Source: Zygnema cylindricum (taxonomy: Eukaryota > Streptophyta > Zygnematophyceae > Zygnematales > Zygnemataceae). From it: a DNA stretch of 64,000 bases. Where the stretch lies: NCBI GenBank assembly GCA_037447655.1, contig JBBHKE010000140.1, positions 62,001 to 126,000 on the forward strand, read 5' to 3'. The translations under genes were made by a program, and so were the position numbers. The notes under the pieces were generated by a model. That model did no database searches and was not told where the DNA came from. It saw nothing but the letters and a program-made list of their open reading frames with translations. Shown here in pieces: positions 19,985 through 31,953 of this stretch (the first letter of the stretch is position 1; every line of letters begins with the position of its first letter).

Positions 19985-21377
19985 TCAGAGAAATTGCAAC
20001 TGCCGGAGTATATCGTATATTTCCTCGCGATACTCCTCGAACTCCTAGCGAAGGGCATCGAGTTGATTTTGGAGCTGCTCACATCGGGTCTCCAGCAACG
20101 CAATGTGATGATCTGCTGCCGCCAACCGCCTCCTAATGATTCGCTCCTGAACCTGGTCTCCCCCCTCTTCGCATGCAGAGTCAAGTGCTTCGGGTTGTGG
20201 CGGAATGGCCGCCGGTGCAGGCTCCTCGAGTGCCGGACCTTGGGGTTCTTCGGGTTCGATAACTGGGGGAACTTCCTCCGCCCCTTCGTTTGCTAGTTCC
20301 CACCAAGGTACTTTCCGTAACTTGAAGGACACGTGCTTCCTTACAGCTCGGGCCCGCTGCAGAGCATTCTTTCGGGCCAGCTTGAGTGCCCGTACCTCAG
20401 GGGTGACCTCTGCCCTAGAGATGATGTCATGGAGGCGGACATCCCACGGGTGATACTGAGGGAGTAACCTTGGAACATCTATCCTGTACAAGTAGTTGTC
20501 CTCCACTACTTCCACAAACGGTAGAGTATGTGGGTTTAACTGCACATAACCCTTGTGATTGTTTCCGAGTTCTTTTGTTCTCAAAAAATTCTAGGCCGGG
20601 TCTGATGGTATGCTGGCGGGAATAAAGATAGGGTCCCTAGGTTTTCCCGTACACCACTCCTCGGGCCACTCTTTGGGATCCCAATACAAGCGTTTCGCAA
20701 AGCCGAAGGTGAGATCCGGATGATGTTTCTCAATAGGAAGTGGAAAAAGGTAATCGAGAATTTCCTCTCCTTGTTCAATCTCCTCGGCCGTCTCCCTTTG
20801 ACTTCCCCGAAGGAAAAACATCTCGTCTCCACTAGGGTATTGTGTTTCCGCTTTCTTTTTCGCGCTTTCGGAGGATTGCTCGTCAGAGTTACTCTCCTTG
20901 TTGGGGTCCCTCATCACCTCCAGATCCGAGGCGCGCTCCTCAATTGGCGGAGGCGTTGGTTCTCGTTCTGGTTCCTTCGCCTCCGAGATCTCATGAGCTT
21001 CTTTATATTCCTGATCCCTTTCCCGGGTTGGGGTGTATTCGGGGTCCTGTGTGTTTTCCAACCCCTCCCCTCCACTGGTCCTTGCCGGCCCTGCCTTGCT
21101 ACTGGCGGTTTCTTCTGGTTTTGGCTGCGCTTCTACCTCTCTCCTCCGGTCTGCCTCTACCATGGCCTCCGCCGCCATTAATAATCTTTGGGGACGGGTT
21201 ACATCTTCTTGTCCCACTCGTACAAGTCTCCTCCTTTTCGGTGGTGGAGAGGACGACGACGCCAAAGACAGTACTGTAGAAGACAATTCTGGTAGTTGCC
21301 GAAGGGAAGGCAACATCTTCTTGTCCAACTCGTACAAGTCTCCTCCTTTTCGGTGGTGGAGAGGACGACGACGCCAT
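19985..21377 (-). pseudogene. acidic coiled-coil repeat-borne ORF, copy 3
   Basis: Start at 21377 (MASSSSPPPKRRRL); an internal tandem duplication of about 90-100 bp repeats this start near 21280 and shifts frame. The main part (21337-20591) has the acidic region and FPLPIEKHHPDLTFGFAKRLYW; the conserved Trp is TAG near 20592. Next comes GYVQLNPHTLPFVEVVEDNY and HPWDVRLHDIISRAEVTPEVRALKLARKNALQRARA (20584-20045). A TAG separates the coiled coil's second half, ending at 19985. The central block and the C-terminal coiled coil are the best conserved parts in all three copies. Confidence 0.6.
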
Positions 21378-21649
21378 GGACACTACATAAGAAGTTTATT
21401 TTGGTAGTTGCAGAAGGGAAGGTAAACTGACTATACGGAGGGAAGCAATTTCTAAGCTGTCGAGACTAGGTTGTTCGCGAGGGTGGATGGCTGCTCTATT
21501 AACAAGGGTCGAGGGTTTCACTTCTGGACACTGCGAAGCGTCGCAACGTGTCAAGCTCTTGTGCTTTTCAGGCACACTCCGTTAAATGAATTAGTCTACG
21601 TGTAATTATTTATACATTTAACAAACCCCATATATCCTAGCACTGGTCC

Positions 21650-21729
21650 TAGACCTAACGGACGAAGCTAACGACTACATTGACGGACGGCGGGTACCAG
21701 GATCAATTCCTGGGTCCGTCTATACTTTT
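21650..21729 (+). ncRNA. tRNA-like Pol III unit in truncated LTR of element E
   Basis: A box TAGACCTAACGG (21650-21661); T-arm with perfect 5-bp stem CCAGG/CCTGG and 7-base loop, B box GGATCAATTCC (21700-21710); TTTT at 21726-21729. Antisense to the LTR. Confidence 0.65.
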
Positions 21730-22107
21730 GGTAAACCCATCTTTTTTCTATTACCTATCTGCTAGAAAGCTTTAGGCAGCCATGGCTCTATCACCCTACC
21801 AATCTTTCAATGACTACAACAAGTGTGGGGGCTTAGAGAAGGGAGTTAGAGGTAGACCGCCTCTACCTTTTTCCTATTATAATACAGACCTAGAATATAC
21901 TCAATTATCAACACTCCCTTTATTTTCTAGTCTATTTTCCTTTTGACTCCCTCACACAAATAAACACACACTCTCTTTCCCTCTTTCACTTTTTATTTCT
22001 TTTCCTTTTCTTTTCATAAATCTTTAAGAAAATACTCTCGTATTTGAAACAGTGCATTAGATGAACCGAAATAATTGCATCACACATTTTCTTTAGCATC
22101 CCACTTT

Positions 22108-22395
22108 TCATAAATCCGAGCAAAGATTTATCCATCTTTTCTCTTTTTCATCCACACTAAATTCGATTTCCCTCTTGCAATTCAAACAGCCAGCCCCATC
22201 TCCAATCTGCAACATACAACCAGATGCTAACCCTTTTACAGGCACACCTCCATAAATACCACCACTTCCTTTAGTGATGTCAAACCCGTTACCCCCAAAA
22301 ATTGAACTTTCCTCACTCTCTCCCATGGATTTCTTTCCACTCTCACTTTTTAAATTTATACCCAATAAATATTTCTCCTCCCCTAAACCTTTCAT
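22108..22395 (-). pseudogene. RT/RNase H remnants of element E
   Basis: MKGLGEEKYLLGINL matches the MKDLGEAKYILGIQ motif of copia RT, and GCMLQIGDGAGCLNCKR matches the RNase H segment SGYVLYVGDGACCWSSKQ. The two lie about 100 bases closer together than the intact distance allows, showing a large internal deletion. Confidence 0.75.
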
Positions 22396-22446
22396 TTATT
22401 ATTCCTTTTCTCCCCTATCCTTTAAGACCCCTTCTAGTTTCACTTC

Positions 22447-23843
22447 TCACCTTTCCTTGGAATCCGTTGAAGTCTCCCTTTCCAACCAGTTTTCTGTTTC
22501 CAAATTGTCTATAAAATTATCCTCATTAATTTTATCTTTCCCAATTTCACTTATGGATCCTAGATCTGACTTTGTCATTTCTAAGTCATATACTCTACAC
22601 TCCTCAACATCCTCTAGTATCTCCTCTCTCTTTACTCCCCTTATACCTCCAAAAGCACATTGTTGCCTTCGTGGAATTTCTGTGTACTTTTCTCTCTTCT
22701 CCATTCTACCGATGTGAAGAAGCTCCAAGATTTCTTCATCCTCTTTCTCCTCTTCCCCTTCTTCCTCCTCATTCATACTCCAACTTCTACGTTGTTCGAA
22801 ACAAGGACAATCCTCCATATAGTGACCCGATTTTCTACAAAATAAGCAAACCCCTTTTTCCAAAGCTCCCCTTTCTTTTATTCTCTCTCTCTCCCTCTTT
22901 CCACCAAAGTTCGGATAAGGTTTACCTTTGTCTTTCTTCCTCTCATTATGCTTCCGCTCGTCACCGTCGTTCCTCACATCATGCTTCCGCCAATCACCAC
23001 CAGCTGTAAATGCAGTCACCCTGTCACTTCCCCTACGAAGCTCCAAAGTGCTTTCCCTCACAAGAATTATCCCCATGGTAATGCTCCAAGTCCATGAGGA
23101 GACATCCATTCTCTACATACGGTAAATGATGTCTTCGTACTCATGATATCTTCGTACTCATCAGAGAGTTTCATGATTAGTGTACTAATCTTTCTCTCCT
23201 CAGATTCTACATATCCCGCACTAGTAAGCTCAACATATAATGCAACAATATCATTGCAAAACTCTACCATGCTACCGCCTTTATAAGCATAGGCCCCTAT
23301 TTCTTGTTTTACTAACTGGTGCCTCTGTATTGTCTCACTCTTATAAATTTGAATTAGTGCTTCCGATATCTCTGAAGACTTTGTTAGACTTAAAAGAGTG
23401 ATAGCTATGGACTTAGACATATATATAAGTTTGAGATGTTTTGCTATAGTGTTTTTATATTCCCAAATTTTCCTATCATTTTCTTCAGTTTTTGGTTCAG
23501 TTTTAACCCCCACAAGTGGAACCGTAACCGAGAGCCTAGCTCCCCCCACCATAGGTGTTCCTTTATCCTTCTCCCCTATTTCCCCTTCCACGGTAATGAT
23601 TTTCCCTTCACCTTCCGTTGCATCTGAACTCCGGTTGGTTTTTTGGGCAGCCCCAGATGATTTTCCATAGTGAGCTCCTCCAAAGCCCGGTGGCGGACAT
23701 CTCACTTGTCCCGAAACTATTCCCCATAAGTGCTTCCCGAAAAGCAATCCCTCCATCGTAAACTCCCAATAAGTGAAGTCTGTTCCATCGAACATAAACA
23801 CCCTAGATGGTGGTCCGATAACCTGAAATTTTATGGGCTCCAT
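22447..23843 (-). pseudogene. copia gag of element E
   Basis: Starts MEPIKFQVIGPPSRVFMFDGTDFTYWE at 23843, inside the LTR. The gag core (MSKSIAITLLSLTKSSEISEALIQIYKSETIQRHQLVKQEIGAYAYKGGSMVEFCNDIV) is followed by a frame change near 23080-23105, then VRESTLELRRG, a zinc knuckle CLFCRKSGHYMEDC and IPRRQQCAFGG, which in full elements sits just before protease. It is longest-lived of the coding parts in this element, with a single clear frame break. Confidence 0.85.
23809..23822 (-). other. half initiator tRNA-Met primer-binding site, element E
   Basis: GTTATCGGACCACC after LTR end CA and one spacer base; two mismatches from the complement of the initiator tRNA-Met anticodon arm (GTTATGGGCCCACC). 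It overlaps gag codons. Confidence 0.6.
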
Positions 23844-25118
23844 TGCCACACAGAATTCGCAGATCAAAAGAAGCTAATATAGAAAATGTCGACTCTAATT
23901 TTATATAAACCCAAATGATTGATCCCTTGACAATCAGAACCGCATTACAGCTTCACCCTTGTGAAATAACACTTTTTGTGTGCTCAGTTCCACCACATAA
24001 TGCAAAGTTAGAATATGAGATTTGGACAAATTCACCCACTTTGACTTTCCCTTAGATATGCAGCCACCAAGGCTGGCAAAAACTCTGACCGACTACACCC
24101 TTGTGTAGCTTGGACTCTTTTGAGTCCGCAGCAAAAAAAATCACTGGAATTGGTCAACTGAATTGATAGTTATGGCTGGCCAAAGTTTGCCATTTATACA
24201 ATGTGCTCTCTGGAGAGGCAACTACCTGCCAAAAACATTCTAAGTCCTAAACCCCTCTCTAAACCCTCTAGTATTGAGGTACGGACCAATCACATTACTG
24301 TATAGTACATAAAGGTACAGGTGCCGGTGTACCTTTCGTACGGCCATCGTACGACATGGCTAAAATGTCAACACATGTCCTATCGGGATTCGCTCTTATA
24401 ATCCCCGAAATTCTTGCTTCCAAATCTTATCTCTCCACGTGGCGCGAGGTAATGCTACGTTAGAAAACGGTACCGTACAAGAAAGTATAGGTGCCAGAGT
24501 GCTTTCTGTACGAACATAGTACGATATTGCCATAATATGACATTTGTCACATTCGGATTTGTTTTGTTCCGTTCCGTAGATTCCGCAACCTGTACGATGT
24601 CGCCACGTGTCATCCGGAGAGGTGAAGACGGCAAACCGCCAAAATTATCCTTTCGCGAAGCCGGCGCTAATCACGATCGTCCGATTTATTTCAGCATTTA
24701 ATACGGACCGTCGAAACAAATGTCTGTACTATTTGTTTCGTCCGATACTTTAAAGTACAACTATTTCTATGCATGTAAACCGTAATCTAGTTAAATGGAA
24801 AACCATACTAAATCTCATTTAAATATCTATCAAACCCAATACCCCTTAGCACTAGTCCTAGACTAAACGGATAAGGCTAACGACTACTGGTTACTTAACG
24901 GACAGTGGGTACCAGGATCAATTCATGGGTCCGTCAAATACCTTTTTTGTAAGTTTACCAAATCTATACCCTTTCTTCATAGAGAGCCTAGGCAGCCATG
25001 GCTTTAGCTCCTTGTCCAGCCTTTAGTGACTACAACAAATGGGGCTTGTGAGGAGTTAGAGCAGGTCGCCTCAGCTCTTTTCTATCCTAATACAAACCTA
25101 GAAAATACTAAAATATCA
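23824..25118 (-). repeat. 5' LTR of element E
   Basis: 1295 bp, starts TGATATTTTAG at 25118 and ends TTTCA at 23824, with the gag ATG 20 bases before its end. It is longer than the 1.0-kb LTRs; a second promoter-like block (GTACCGTACAAGAAAGTA) around 24470-24500 suggests an internal duplication of the U3 region. Confidence 0.85.
24859..24948 (+). ncRNA. tRNA-like Pol III unit in 5' LTR of element E
   Basis: A box TAGACTAAACGG (24859-24870) continuing ATAAGGC as in tRNA-Arg D-arms, B box GGATCAATTCA (24915-24925, one T-arm mismatch), terminator T6 (24943-24948). Antisense to the LTR. Confidence 0.6.
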
Positions 25119-27643
25119 CCATTATTAGAGTTAAGTATGTTTATATGTGTATTAATTGTAATAAGTGTGTTCCCTTGTATGTCTTTCATACGTGTGACGT
25201 GTATTAGCATTAATGTTGTCATGTATTAGAGTAAATGTTGACACTAAAATGAACCAAAAAGTACATACTTACCGACCAAATGACCAATCACGTAACGTCA
25301 TTGGTCACCCAAAATTACACGTGTCCAAATTTTTATCCACGCAAACATTATGGGATTTTAACGATGCAAAAAAACACGCCTTTCTTACCCGGTTACTTTC
25401 CAAAAAAGTCCCGTACATTCAGTGAGCTGCCATGTTTTACCACGCCTCTGTCATGAAAGATGTCCATTGTCAGCCAGGTTCATACTCCCACGCTGAAAGC
25501 TGATGCAAATTTTAAAACTTCCCCCCTAATCGAAATATTTGACAGTCAAACATAATATTTGATTTAAAGTTTTGAATTTTCAAACTTTGGCGAATGTTTT
25601 CCCTCCTTTTTTTCACAAGAGCTTCCCTTCCCTTCCTATATATACTCGTCGTTAACTCCAAGAATGGTACTCTTTTCTCTCCCTTTGCATCTATCTTTGT
25701 TGATGCATCATTCTTTTGTTGCTTCACATTTATCTTTGACCAATAGCGGTGGTTATTGTGAGAGAATATGTGGCCCATTACCACCTTTTTTGCTGCAAAA
25801 ACCAGAGCTCCCGCTGATATTTTCCCACCTCCGGTTGAGGAGGAGATGGAGTGGAGCGCGAGAGAGGAAGAGGGAGAGGCAAGTGAAGGGATGGGATCAC
25901 AAAACGATGACAGGCCGATTTCGGCTCACCCCAAAACTCACCTCCGGACTCACCGCCACACTCACCGTCGGGCTCACCACATGTGGACCAAGTTATCATC
26001 TCGGTGGTGAGACGCAAACTCCAACACGTGTCGACAAAGGCTACACGCGCTCGTGTGATCAAATGGATGATTGTGGTCTGTAATACAAACAGAAAAAGAG
26101 TGCCTTATCCCGAGGACTTTCAACAAGTTTCTATAACACATTTCGGGGGATTATAATACAAGTAAGAAGTAAAACCTTTTATTCTTACCTTATACGACTT
26201 TTTATGGCTCATTACATTGCGTGTCTCAATATATTATTCGCTTATAAAGTGGTTTTTTGTTTACCTTTACCTTTATGTATGCGTTTGAATTTCTCTTCGT
26301 TTTTTTCCTCCCCCCCCCTCTTAACGTCTCTATGTTGGATCCTCGTGCACCGACGCCGAATGCCGACGACGTTGCTTGGGCATAATTTTGCGACAAATGG
26401 GATGTTACCAGTTTGGTGACGACGATGTGTCGTCGTCCCTTGTGTATCATACTAAATTTGTTAGCACGGTGCCACATTGGAGCGTCGACGCGTGGTTAGA
26501 GAAATCGAGCCGGTGACGACAATTCGTCGTTGCCGCAACGATGGAAGTTTTAAATTAGAAAAACCTGCATATTTGAATTTTTTGTCTTTATTTAGTATAT
26601 TAAATATGAATCTTCGTTGAGTCGACAACGCTTTGTCGTTGCCACTTTGTTGGATTTGCGGAATCATTGAACCGCGTGACTTTTTAATTTATTTTCGTCG
26701 TCACACAGTTGGATTATCCAACAACATTAGGGTCGCGACGACTTTCTTGTGTAGCGGACCTCTCAATTTGTATGTATATTTTGAATGACGTTGCCTCCAT
26801 TGGAATTTACTAAACAGAGAACCACGTGACATCATAAATACGTTTTGTCGTCACACTGTTGGAATGTTCATGATGATTTGAGTAGCGACGACTTGATGAC
26901 GTCGCGGACAATATACTCTATAAGTATACTTTGAATGCATCTATTACGTTAAAACCTTATATTCTATTTATTCGTACGACGTGTCATTTTCATGGTTTCT
27001 TTCAATAGTGTCTCACCCTTTTGTGCAACCGCCTCTTCTTTTTCGTATCTTTCATCAAGTTTCACTAATATCCATGGAGGGCAACAACCAAGCATATAGG
27101 CGACAGCGTAGTGTCTTGTCGTATCGTCGTTGCTACCCTCCACTACCTCAACGTAATCAACGACGTCGGCCAAGAATGGAAATGGAAGAGGTACGAAGGG
27201 GGGAAGAGAGGGAAAGAGATGCCACGGAAACCGTTAATGGAGTAAGGGATATCGCGGAGGAATAGGCAAGAGAGAGGGAGGAGGCCACCTTGCTACCCAT
27301 CGTTTTGGTGCCGCTAGAGAAGAGGGGACATGAAAGGGAGGTGAGTGAAATGGAGGAAAAGGGTGAATCGGTTAATGTGAGGAGGGAGGAGGCGGTAGAA
27401 GGGGGAAGGAGGCGACGGTAGAAGAGGTTGGGGGAAGTGAGGCACGGGAAAAGGTAGAACGAAATGTAGGAGAATAAAACAAAAATTAATAGCTTTTGAT
27501 GAGAGCAATTAGGAGGAAAAAGGTGAGGGGTTTAGGGAAAATAAGTTTTTGAGTGAGGAGAGGGAGGGGAAGACAACATTGGGAGAGGAACGAAAAGGAA
27601 AAGAGGCGACGGTCAAGGAGGGTGGGGGGAGTGAGGTTAGGGA
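25119..27643. other. intergenic, no gene recognised
   Basis: Several short frames, none with a recognisable domain. 25760-26060 is open in two frames without known motifs. 26390-26900 repeats GACGACG/CGTCGTCG-rich phrases. 27180-27640 is a purine-rich GAGGGAGG tract. I see no supportable gene. Confidence 0.5.
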
Positions 27644-28682
27644 TGTAGAAACTAATGGTTTTTATTAGTATTTTCTAGGTCTGAAAAGAAATATAGAAGC
27701 CGAGGCAGTCTATCTCTAACTTCTCTCTCCAACTCTCAAACTTGTCGCAGTCACTGAGAAATTGGAGAGGAAGCTAGAGCCATGGCTACCTAGGCTATCC
27801 TGAGGTTTACGGGAAATTTATATTGGTTAGGGGATTAATTACTAAAAGGTATGTGCCGGCGACAGGATTTGATCCTGGTACCTGCCGGCCGACAGAGAGT
27901 AGATAGCCGGTAGCCTTAGCCGTTAAGTCTAGAAATAGTCTTACATGGTATATAGTACGATAATGATTTAAACATTTACACGTGGGATAAATCATTTAAC
28001 TATAACTGTTAACGGGATACATAGATATGGTAGTGTAAAAGTACGAATTGCGGTACGGATAAGAAATCAATACCGCGCATTGATTTCGTAAGCGAAACAA
28101 AACCCGCGCATGTATTTATTACGGCTACGATCAAATGCGAGTTTAATCAGACGGCGGGAATTAGCGTCGAGATCGCGGAAGAAGAATTCGGCGGTTTGTG
28201 GGCATCGCCACATCGGATGACACGTGGCGATGCTACATTGGAGCGCGGCATCTTCGAGGATTAAAGGAGCGAATCCGGATATTCCACGTGTGGACATTTA
28301 GGTCATGTCGTACAATATCCGTACATAAAGTACACCGGCAGCTCTACTTTTGCGTACGGACTGTATTCTAATTGGTTCCGTACATCAGTAGATAGAGTCT
28401 GTGAGAGAGATAGGACTTAGAAAAATTAGAAGATAGGACCCTCTCTCCCAGAGAGCTTCTGTACAAAAGGTCAACTTTGACCCTCCATAACTTACTCCTC
28501 AGGGGAGCAAATTCAGAGATTCTTTTTGCTATCGACTCAGGGGAGTCTTGCCTTCACAGGGTTGCAGGTGGTCAGAGTATTTGTCTGTCAGGGTGGCAGT
28601 TAATTTTGCTTAAACACAAAGGGGTCAGGATTATCCTAGAGGCTTCTTGGAAGCTGTCCACTTTGAAGACTTATGGAGGTCA
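27644..28682 (+). repeat. copia main-family LTR, plus strand, 3' end cut
   Basis: Starts TGTAGAAACTAATGG and matches the LTR at 42432 closely; it ends ATGGAGGTCA at the gag start, about 10 bases short, and joins a minus-strand LTR. Confidence 0.85.
27844..27931 (-). ncRNA. antisense tRNA-like Pol III unit in LTR
   Basis: A box TAGACTTAACGG (27931-27920), B box GGATCAAATCC (27875-27865), TTTT (27847-27844) on the minus strand. Confidence 0.65.
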
Positions 28683-28683
28683 A

Positions 28684-29395
28684 CTCAAATGATTGACCCT
28701 TTGACAATCACAACCTCATTACAGCTTCACCTCTGTGAAATAAGACTTTTTGTGTGCTCAGTTCCACCATAGAATGCAAAGTTAGTATATGAGATTTGGA
28801 CACATTCACCCACTTTGACTTTCCCTTAGATATGCAGCCACCCAGGCAGGAAAAAACTTTGACCGATAACACTCTTGTGTAGCGTGGACTCCCTTGAGTC
28901 CGCAGCAAGAGGATTAATTGAAAATGGTTAGTTGAATTGATAGTTATGGCTAGCCAAAGTTTACCATTTATACAAGGTGCTCTCTGGAAGAGGCAGCTAC
29001 CTACCAAAAATACTCTAAGTCTTAAAACCCCCTCTCTAAACCCCCTATTACTGAGGTACGAACCAATCGCAATACTGTAAAGTACATAAAGGTAGAGGTG
29101 TCGATGTACCTTTTTCTACCCGTATCGTACGACATGGCCAAAAAGTCGACACATGATATATGCTGACTCGTTCTTATTATCCCTTGAGATGGCGCAAGCC
29201 AATGTGCTCGTGCCACGTTTCAATTGACGTGGCGGTGAACAAAAACCGCCAAAAATCTCATTCCGCAATCTCGGCATATATCACGGCCGTCCGTTCAGAA
29301 TTAGATTTCAATTGTAGCCGTCGAAAATATATGCGCGGTATTTGTTTCGCTATCATACAAATGGGCGGTATCTGTTGTTCTTTGGTCTAAAATAT
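28684..29395 (-). repeat. copia main-family LTR fragment, minus strand
   Basis: Matches 23907-24730 of element E's LTR (TTGACAATCACAACC, TTTTTGTGTGCTCAGTTCCACC). It lacks both the last ~85 bases and the LTR start with the tRNA-like unit. It is fused tail to tail with the plus LTR ending at 28682. Confidence 0.75.
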
Positions 29396-30767
29396 ACCGC
29401 AGAAGCCACCCAAACTATCAAACAAAATGTTAAACAAAGCTAGGCTAATGAACAATCATTTGAAATGCATCCTCCATTTAACATAGTTCAACTAAGGTTT
29501 GATGGAATAATCAACATAAACAAACCTTAAGACAACAACTAAGGTTTGATGGAATAATCAACATAAACAAACCTTAGGAAAAATGCAAAAACAATGCATG
29601 TCAAACATATATAAAATAACATAAATAAATAATAACAAACGAATGAATCACACATAAGCAAAAGTATAATCAAAGTATAATCAAATAATCATTATATCAT
29701 TCAAAGTGCATGACCTAATCGACAACCCTAAAATACTACATCTTTGGTCCCTACTTTTCTAACCAGCATTGATTACTCTCCTAATGAAGCTCAAATCTAT
29801 ATATACATTTGTGAGCTGTCAGCAAATCGCTACATGTCAAAAAAACCAACGTAACCTTCACTAAGTAGTATTAAACCATGAGAACCTATTAGGAAAAATA
29901 ATCCTAACTGTAAGTGTACACCTGAAAATCAACCAATCATAAGCGTACACTTGTCTGTAAGTACGACACTACATACACACAAATTAAATTGCCGAAACCC
30001 TAAATGATCACGTAAATAAAACATGTCATAATCAACACTAACTTATAATAATGCAAAAGACAAAACAATGTTACTCCAAATATTTACACCGACACCAAAT
30101 CGTATGTTTAGTAAGTCAACGTGAGTCCTCGAGTTTTGTCAAAGCATCCGGAACGTCCAAAAATATATATCGTGTGATTGACGCAATTTTGCATCCTCAC
30201 TAGTTGATAAATAGCGGCGGCCTTTGCCCGCCGTCCGTAACACTTATTTGGCACCGTTGATATCGCGCCGCGTGGTCACAAAAAACCAACCAAAAATCCA
30301 CGCGAGTCGTCAAATATCCCACGACGTCGCGAAGTGAATCCACGTCCACTTGTCAAATATATTGTACAGCCGAAATCATTTCCGTACCGAAACCACGTAC
30401 TTCACCATAAATCTCGCCGGTCAAAACTAAAGTACACCTGTCAAATAAGACGCTCCGTACCGACGGCGTCCTTTTCCAAAAATGCGCCTGTCGCATTATG
30501 TTTTGTACGTTCGGCGTACATTTTCAAATACTTCGAATATTTCAAATCATCGTCGGATCGCTTCGCGATCCGCCGTCCATTTCCTAGCGCATTCCGCGCC
30601 ACTCAATTTGTTTCTTACGTCCTTTTAATTTCACTCGCACACTTAATCACCCGATCCACAAATCTCTTCAAGCCTCCACAGTACATCAAGTAAATATTTT
30701 GCACGAAACATCACGTGTGCACCAAATTTCAAGTACGCACGAAACTAAATCTTCAAAAACAACACTA
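29396..30767. other. AT-rich intergenic with 47-bp direct repeat and an inverted-repeat family
   Basis: A unit of about 47 bp with AAGGTTTGATGGAATAATCA occurs twice in tandem (29489-29577). Bases about 30110-30750 match the reverse complement of about 50450-50900, including a palindrome around GGATCGCTTCGCGATCC (30556-30572), so they are copies of one unclassified repeat. No gene. Confidence 0.5.
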
Positions 30768-31875
30768 TGAAATTCTGTGACCTCCATTGGTCCACAAAAT
30801 GTCCAGCTTATATGAAGCCTCTAGGATAATATTTGCAGTTTTGACTTTGGCAATGAATAAGTGCCACCATGACACGCAAAAACTCTGACGAACTACACCC
30901 CTGTGTAGCTTGGACTCCCTTGAGTCCGCAGCAAAAAGAATCACTGAATTTGCTCACCTGAGCATTAAGTTATGGATGTTCAAAGACAGCATATTTGTAC
31001 AGATGGCCTCTGGGAGAGAGGACTTTTTCCAAATTTTGCCTAAGTCCTGAAAAACTCCTATTAGCTACTCTAAACCAATCAACGTGAAGTATCCCAATTA
31101 GTGTACATATAAAGTACAGCAGCCGCCGTACTTTATGTACGGAAATATTCGGCACCATTCTTGGTCTGCCACGTGGCAAAAATAGGTCAATAGCATTCTG
31201 TCCCTTTTCTCTTCCGACATCCTATAGAATGATGCCACGTGTCATTTCCTTCCATTTCGCCGATCTTCTCCCAGATAGTCGTTCCTGCATACCGACACTC
31301 ACGCGTGTCGTCCGTTCTTTTCACGGTGATCAATTTCAGCCGTTCGATCTGACAGCGCGCCGAATAAATGTTGACCGTTGAATTTCACAGGTCAAATTTC
31401 CGTGTGGACCGTTGAATTTCGACGGTCAACATTCCGTGTTGACCGTTTAAATTTTCTTCTTGCTTCGCGAGCCGTCGATCGCAACATTTAATTTCGTCCG
31501 TCGAAATCAAATGTCTGTTTCATTTATTTCGTGCGGTACTGCATTTCGTGCGGTACCACACGTTCTATGTTTCGTTTCATTCCGTAAGTCGCTAAAAGGA
31601 AAAAGTCGCCATGTATATTTTATATAGTTATCAAACATACTCTATGCAACGAATCATCAAGACGTAACGGATAAAGCGGACGCCTATTCCGTACGGCCCA
31701 TGTCAAGAGGTTTCAGGATCAAATCCTGGCTGTGTCAATAAAACTTTTGCAGGAGCTTTGTCTTCTGTATATCTTCTCAGCTGTCTAAGGTAGCCATGGT
31801 GCCTGTCAATTCTCAGTGACTACGACAAATATGAGAACTGCAAGACTAAACAAAAAGGTAGAATACAAAATATCA
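30768..31875 (-). repeat. copia main-family solo LTR, minus strand
   Basis: Starts TGATATTTTGT at 31875 and ends GAATTTCA at 30768; includes the gag start ATGGAGGTCACAGAATTTCA. No polypurine tract precedes it and no target duplication was found, so one side may be rearranged. Confidence 0.8.
31659..31748 (+). ncRNA. tRNA-like Pol III unit in LTR
   Basis: A-box-like AAGACGTAACGG (31659-31670) continuing ATAAAGCG as in tRNA-Arg, B box GGATCAAATCC in a CAGG/CCTG hairpin (31716-31726), TTTT (31745-31748). Antisense to the LTR. Confidence 0.65.
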
Positions 31876-31953
31876 CTTTTCAACATTCGTCACCTACCGT
31901 ACTCTGTACTATACAAAACTGTATCTATGCACTACATATCGATTTCCCGTTAA

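Larger units (their letters stand above)
21583..25118 (-). mobile_element. copia element E, minus strand, internally deleted, gag kept
   Basis: 5' LTR 25118-23824 (1295 bp), spacer, primer-binding site 23822-23809, gag with zinc knuckle, small RT/RNase H remnants (22395-22108), polypurine tract (AAATAAAGGGAG, 21925-21914) and a 3' LTR starting at 21913 but truncated at about 21583. Integrase and nearly all of RT are gone. The internal region is only about 1.9 kb, so this is a non-autonomous gag-only derivative. Confidence 0.88.

Noticed and set aside
25664-26083. Possible small gene with Arg/Glu-rich frames
   Set aside because: Overlapping frames on both strands, no start context, domain or splice support; left as intergenic.
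30334-30693. 119-codon plus-strand frame
   Set aside because: Lies in a repeat whose inverted copy near 50500 is not open in that frame.
30768-31875. Clean TSD around the minus solo LTR
   Set aside because: Flanks CACTA and CTTTT do not match, so a simple solo-LTR insertion is not supported.
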